A DNA stretch of 35,876 nt, from contig FR899900.1 in the NCBI GenBank assembly GCA_000437595.1, positions 94,062 to 129,937 on the forward strand. Reading direction: 5' to 3'. The position numbers were made by a program, and so were the translations under genes. Shown here in pieces: positions 32,079 to 35,876 of this stretch. This DNA comes from Faecalibacterium sp. CAG:74 (GTDB taxonomy: Bacteria; Bacillota; Clostridia; Christensenellales; Aristaeellaceae). Under the pieces are notes generated by a model. That model searched no databases. It saw only the letters and a list, made by a program, of their open reading frames with translations, and was not told the DNA's origin. Position 1 is the stretch's first letter; each line of letters begins with the position of its first letter.

Positions 32079-32092
32079 ATCTGAAAATAGTA
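32079..32092. repeat. Single sequence resembling the end of the 161-bp repeat
   Basis: ATCTGAAAATAGTA matches 13 of 14 bases of the 161-bp element's right terminal repeat, directly beside a terminator. No second end or body of the element is found nearby, so this may be a remnant or chance. Confidence 0.3.
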
Positions 32093-32093
32093 G

Positions 32094-32130
32094 AAAAAAA
32101 CTGCCGCGCAAAATCAGAACTGCGCGGCAG
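32094..32130 (-). terminator. Intrinsic terminator of the second sugar operon
   Basis: On the reverse strand, a perfect 10-bp stem (CTGCCGCGCA with TGCGCGGCAG) with a 10-nt loop is followed by TTTTTTT. It lies 12 nt after the ATPase stop and separates this operon from the Dlt-like operon. Confidence 0.92.
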
Positions 32131-32142
32131 CATGGAATGGAT

Positions 32143-33264
32143 TTACGGATTCAGCCGTTCTTCCGTCTGGCTGTCGAAAATGTGGAATTTCCCCTTTTCA
32201 ATGTTCAGCGAAATCGTCTTGCCGATGACAGTGCTGCCGCCCGCAATCTTTGCCACCAGCATCTGACCCGCCGCTTTCAGATATACGATGAAGCCGTCGC
32301 CCAATGGCTCAACGCTGTCCACCGTACCCTCGATTTCGCCTTGACCTTCCGGCGCGAGCGTCAGTTCCGACGGGCGCAGGCCAACGATAACCTCCTTGCC
32401 TTTGTACTGCTGCATCAGCGCGGTCAGGTCATCCGGCACGGACAGCAGCAGTTCGCCGCACTGGAACGCCAGCGAACCGCCCTTTTCCACAACCTTGCAC
32501 GTCAGCTTGTTAATCTGCGGCGTGCCGACAAAGCTCGCAACGAACAGGCTGTTTGGATGCGCATAGAGGTCGTTCGGCGTCCCCTGCTGCATGATGTGAC
32601 CATCCTTCATCAGCACGATGTGATCCGCCATCGTCATGGCTTCGGTCTGGTCATGCGTGACGTAGATGGTGGTGACGCCCAGCTGCGTCTGAATCTTCTT
32701 CAGCTCATAGCGCACCTGATCGCGGAGCTTCGCATCGAGGTTGCCAAGCGGCTCGTCCAGCAGGAACACCTGCGGATCGCGCACCAGCGCACGTCCCAGT
32801 GCCACACGCTGACGCTGACCGCCGGAGAGCTGCGCCGGCTTGCGGTCAAGCAGTTCATCCAGACCCAGCATCGCGGACATCGAGTTCACGCGCTTCTCGA
32901 TTTCTTCCTTCGGCGCTTTCTTCGTTTCCAGCGCAAACGACATGTTCTTGCGCACGGTCATGTTCGGATACAGCGCGTATTCCTGGAACACCATCGCGAT
33001 GTTGCGCTCCTGCGGCGGCACGAATTTCTTTTCCTTGCCGCGCTCATCGAGCTGGTTCATCGCTTCATTCCCGAAACAGATTTCGCCGTGAACCGGATGG
33101 AGCAGACCTGCAATGCAGTACATTGCGGTAGACTTGCCGCAGCCGGACGGCCCAAGGAAGACGCAGAATTCGCCGTCCTTGATTTCCAGATTCATGTCCT
33201 TGATGACATAGGACTTGCCCTTGTTGTAGGTCACGTCCATGTTCTTAATCGTAATCGCTGCCAT
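32143..33264 (-). CDS. Sugar ABC transporter ATP-binding protein (MsmK/UgpC/MalK type)
   Basis: This 373-residue CUT1 ATPase has Walker A GPSGCGKST (38-46), signature LSGGQ (146-150), Walker B VFLLDE (167-171-region) and switch His204 in THDQTEA. A TOBE-like C-terminal domain starts near residue 235 (ASFVGTPQINKL). It is the last gene of a leftward operon and lies 28 nt after the GH3 gene. It differs from the ATPase at 4330-5439, so the two are separate lineages rather than a recent duplication. It may energise more than one sugar importer. Confidence 0.95.
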   Translation of the reverse strand: MAAITIKNMDVTYNKGKSYVIKDMNLEIKDGEFCVFLGPSGCGKSTAMYCIAGLLHPVHGEICFGNEAMNQLDERGKEKKFVPPQERNIAMVFQEYALYPNMTVRKNMSFALETKKAPKEEIEKRVNSMSAMLGLDELLDRKPAQLSGGQRQRVALGRALVRDPQVFLLDEPLGNLDAKLRDQVRYELKKIQTQLGVTTIYVTHDQTEAMTMADHIVLMKDGHIMQQGTPNDLYAHPNSLFVASFVGTPQINKLTCKVVEKGGSLAFQCGELLLSVPDDLTALMQQYKGKEVIVGLRPSELTLAPEGQGEIEGTVDSVEPLGDGFIVYLKAAGQMLVAKIAGGSTVIGKTISLNIEKGKFHIFDSQTEERLNP

Positions 33265-33292
33265 GGCGGACTTCCTTTCTTTCCCTCAGTGC

Positions 33293-35242
33293 TTATTGAC
33301 CGAATGCGGCCACTTCAATGCCGAAACCGTAATCATACAGCGGATTTTCGATGTCCTTGGGCAGGTCTTCACGCTGGAGCATCACCTGATCCATCGTCGC
33401 AGGAATCTGCCACGGCAGTTTGCCGGCAATCGCGCAGTCACCGAAGAGCGCGTGCGCCACCGCTTCCGCGCCCGCCGTCACGCCGGGACGATAGACAATC
33501 ATCACCGCGTCGGACGCGGCATCCACCGGCGTCATGACATACGCGCGATTCATCAGCACGACGGATACAACGTTCACGCCGGACGCATCAAGTTTTTGCA
33601 ACAAGTTCTGCTGTTCTGCGGGGAATTCCAGCGTCGCCGTACCCCACGCGGGTTCGTGCGTGCCGCTCGCTTCACCGACGACGACAATCGCGGTTGTACC
33701 CGCCGGGTAGGAATCGGCAATCAGCGTTTCGTCATCGCCGATGTAGGTCACGTTGTCCGCACCCGCCCGCTTGCAGATGGCATCGTAGATGGACTTGCCC
33801 TCCGTCTTCAAGCCTGTTTCGGAGGAAATCTTCCAGCCGCTTGACAGCGCATCAACGTTCTTCGCCAGCGCGCCCACGACCAGAATCTGCTGACCTTCCA
33901 GCGGCTGCTGGTTCTCGTACTTCACCAGCGTGACTGCCTTTTCCGCGGCTTCCATTGCCTTCTGATAATGTTCTTCGCTGCCGACAACCTGCGCGATTTC
34001 GTCCGCGTCGGTGTAGGGGTTCTCGAACACGCCCAGCCGGAACTTCGCCAGCAGCAGACGGCGGCAGCGATCCGTCAGCAGCGACGGGTCAACCTGATCC
34101 ACCATGCGGGTGACGTCGCGCTGACCCATGCCGCCCATGACGTCCGCGCCCGCCTGCATCGCCACGATGTGGTTCAGACCCCAGTCGGTCTGGATAATGC
34201 CGTCGTAGCCCAGACGGCCGCGCAGAACATCGTTCATGACCACAGAGGATTCATGCGCGTAATTTTCCACCGCGTCGCCGCCCAGATACGGGACGGTCGA
34301 ATAGCCGTAAGGCATGATAGACGCGGGATGCACCGTCAGCGCCGCCTCAAAGATGCTCAGGTGCAGCGCGAACGTTTCGTCATCGAACACCAGCGGAGAG
34401 CCGTCCACGCCGCCAGTCTGCGGGCCGGAGCCGGGGAAATGCTTCACGCAGGACATGACGGAATCAACACCAATGCCATCCGTGCCGTTCTGCAAGCCCG
34501 TAATCGCCGCGACGACCATCGCCTTGGCGGTATCCGCGTCCTCGCCGTAAGTTTCCTGATTGCGCCCCCAGCGCGGATCAGTCGCCAAGTCCGCATTCGG
34601 AGAGAGGCTCATGCGAACGCCCAGAGCCTTCATTTCCTGCCGCTGAATGTCTGCCAGCTCCTGCACGAGTTCCGCGTCGCCCGTCGCGCCCAGCGTGATG
34701 GCGTCCGGCAGAATCGTCGTGTCGTTAATCCAGCTTGCGCCGATGACTGAGTCCATGGAGAAGACGACCGGGATACCCAGTTCGCTTTCTTCGCACAGGG
34801 ACTGGACGTAGTTCATCTTCTCGCCCGCCGACTCCTTGCTTTCCGCAAAGTAGGTGTACGTCAGCGCAAAGCCGATGTCCAGATCACTGAACCAGCTTTC
34901 TTTGAGCGTGACCAGCGTCATGTGCGCCATCTGCGCCGCCTTGTTCTTGTCGCTCATGCGGCTCAGCAGGTCTTCCGTGCGCTCTTCAGGCGTCAGCCGC
35001 CAGTCTTCATACGGGTCAAGCTCGCCGTTTTTGTTCAAGTCCTTGAACTTGTATCCGTCCTGCTCCAGAATATCCAGTCCGGCAGTTTTCAGCACAATCT
35101 GCTTTCCTTCATATTCCTGCACGACCGTCGTCAATTCGACGACATTGCTTTCTTCCTCGTCCTCTTCCGCCAGCACACCGGGCGAAAGCAGCATCATCGC
35201 GGAAAGGGAGAGCGCCGCGACGCTTTTGAGCAGTTTTTTCAT
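33293..35242 (-). CDS. Secreted glycoside hydrolase family 3 enzyme (beta-glucosidase-like)
   Basis: This 649-residue protein has a signal peptide (MKKLLKSVAALSLSAMMLLS, cut near VLAEE). An EF-hand-like loop DLNKNGELDPYE (68-79) opens the GH3 region, as in the other GH3 enzyme here. Typical GH3 blocks follow: ADLATDPRWGRNQETYGED, CVKHFPGSG and the nucleophile region GYDGIIQTDWG (Asp353). The second alpha/beta domain ends near the C-terminus; the extra fibronectin-like domain of the other GH3 is absent, so this one is shorter. The ATG at 35242 follows AAGGAGG. It sits inside an ABC sugar operon, between permease and ATPase genes, so it likely frees the sugars that the transporter imports. Confidence 0.93.
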   Translation of the reverse strand: MKKLLKSVAALSLSAMMLLSPGVLAEEDEEESNVVELTTVVQEYEGKQIVLKTAGLDILEQDGYKFKDLNKNGELDPYEDWRLTPEERTEDLLSRMSDKNKAAQMAHMTLVTLKESWFSDLDIGFALTYTYFAESKESAGEKMNYVQSLCEESELGIPVVFSMDSVIGASWINDTTILPDAITLGATGDAELVQELADIQRQEMKALGVRMSLSPNADLATDPRWGRNQETYGEDADTAKAMVVAAITGLQNGTDGIGVDSVMSCVKHFPGSGPQTGGVDGSPLVFDDETFALHLSIFEAALTVHPASIMPYGYSTVPYLGGDAVENYAHESSVVMNDVLRGRLGYDGIIQTDWGLNHIVAMQAGADVMGGMGQRDVTRMVDQVDPSLLTDRCRRLLLAKFRLGVFENPYTDADEIAQVVGSEEHYQKAMEAAEKAVTLVKYENQQPLEGQQILVVGALAKNVDALSSGWKISSETGLKTEGKSIYDAICKRAGADNVTYIGDDETLIADSYPAGTTAIVVVGEASGTHEPAWGTATLEFPAEQQNLLQKLDASGVNVVSVVLMNRAYVMTPVDAASDAVMIVYRPGVTAGAEAVAHALFGDCAIAGKLPWQIPATMDQVMLQREDLPKDIENPLYDYGFGIEVAAFGQ

Positions 35243-35274
35243 GAACCTTTCCTCCTTGTTGATTGCGCCGCGCA

Positions 35275-35876
35275 TTACGACGCTGTGACCGCGCCTGACA
35301 TCTGACCGCTGATGAGGTACTTGCCCATGAAGATGTACAGCACCAGCACCGGCAGCGCCAGAATCAGCGAGCCTGCCATCTGCACGTTGAATTCCGCCGC
35401 CATCGTGCCCGCCAGCTCGTTCAGGGCAATGGTCGCGGGTTTGGAATCATAGCCGCCGAGCACCAGCGCGAACAGCATCTCATTCCAAATGGACGTACAC
35501 TGGAAGACAAAGACCGTAATCGTCGCGATTTTTGTGTTCGGCAGGACGATTTTGCGGTAAATCTGCCATACGCCGTTGCCGTCAATCATCGCCTGACGAA
35601 TCAGCGCGTCCGGCACGTCGGCGTAATACCCGCGCATCATGACCGTACACATCGGCATACCGAATACGGCGTGAACCAGCACAAGACCCCAGAGGTTATC
35701 GTAGAGGTCAAGGGCGTTGATGGTCTGCAAAAGCGGAATCAGAATCGCTTGGAAGGGCAAGTATGTTGCCGCGACCAGCGCGATAAAGAACACGTTGTTG
35801 AACCGGAACTTCCACTTGCTCAGTGCGTAGGCACAAATCGAGCCGAGGAATACCGATCCCGCCGCACCGAAGAGCG
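35275..35876 (-). CDS. Sugar ABC transporter permease (MalG/LacG type; 5' part outside window)
   Basis: The frame is open from the window edge to a stop at 35275, so the N-terminal part is missing. The visible 200 residues include CAYALSKWKFRF and YLPFQAILIPLLQTI, typical of MalG-like permeases. The EAA coupling loop reads IRQAMIDGNGVWQIYRKIVLP, and the end reads LISGQMSGAVTAS. The GH3 gene starts 32 nt downstream. A second permease and a binding protein are expected to lie upstream, beyond the window. Confidence 0.93.
   Translation of the reverse strand, partial: LFGAAGSVFLGSICAYALSKWKFRFNNVFFIALVAATYLPFQAILIPLLQTINALDLYDNLWGLVLVHAVFGMPMCTVMMRGYYADVPDALIRQAMIDGNGVWQIYRKIVLPNTKIATITVFVFQCTSIWNEMLFALVLGGYDSKPATIALNELAGTMAAEFNVQMAGSLILALPVLVLYIFMGKYLISGQMSGAVTAS

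Noticed and set aside
1..35876. tRNA, rRNA, phage and integrase genes
   Set aside because: None were recognised anywhere in the window on either strand.

Overview
This window reads as a chromosomal piece of an anaerobic, probably gut-dwelling member of the Bacillota (class Clostridia). The evidence is gene content and style: strong GGAGG-type ribosome binding sites, consensus sigma-A promoters, intrinsic terminators, a Firmicutes-type galT, an RsfS next to a NadD-YqeK fusion, CUT1 sugar ABC transporters and a Dlt-like operon. A finer placement cannot be supported from the sequence alone. I see no rRNA, tRNA, CRISPR array, phage gene or transposase.

Left part (1-4250): a MATE exporter cut by the window edge; a DUF368 (PopT-type) lipid-carrier transporter; a CorA-type metal transporter with a good promoter and a structured 5' leader; and an RDD-family membrane protein. 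Positions 4330-11465 form one rightward operon: sugar-type ABC ATPase, two permeases, binding lipoprotein, a secreted Staphylococcal-nuclease-like protein whose signal peptide is out of frame, and a secreted protein with three OB-like repeats. This layout suggests uptake coupled to extracellular nucleic-acid breakdown. Positions 11723-17497 hold housekeeping genes: galT and cls diverging from back-to-back promoters, an unknown membrane protein, nadD-yqeK and rsfS.

Right part (17555-35876), all leftward, is an accessory carbohydrate and cell-surface block. It holds a 1589-residue secreted fusion of a parallel beta-helix to a complete LacZ-type beta-galactosidase, a secreted CBM9-like protein, a secreted GH3 enzyme, a five-gene Dlt-like operon with two adenylating enzymes around one carrier protein, and the end of a second sugar operon (permease, GH3, ATPase).

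Three observations stand out. (1) Two copies of a 161-bp near-palindromic element (1902-2062 and 11560-11720) have perfect 15-bp terminal inverted repeats, a central hairpin and a compensatory base-pair change. Both lie between convergent genes and end at the stop codon of the leftward gene. (2) The Dlt-like operon has two different A-domain enzymes, one carrier protein, an MBOAT and an SGNH protein. (3) The promoters of the CBM9 gene and the neighbouring GH3 gene share the same architecture: two 14-bp direct repeats with a 22-bp period abutting the -35 box, pointing to one activator that controls a small regulon.
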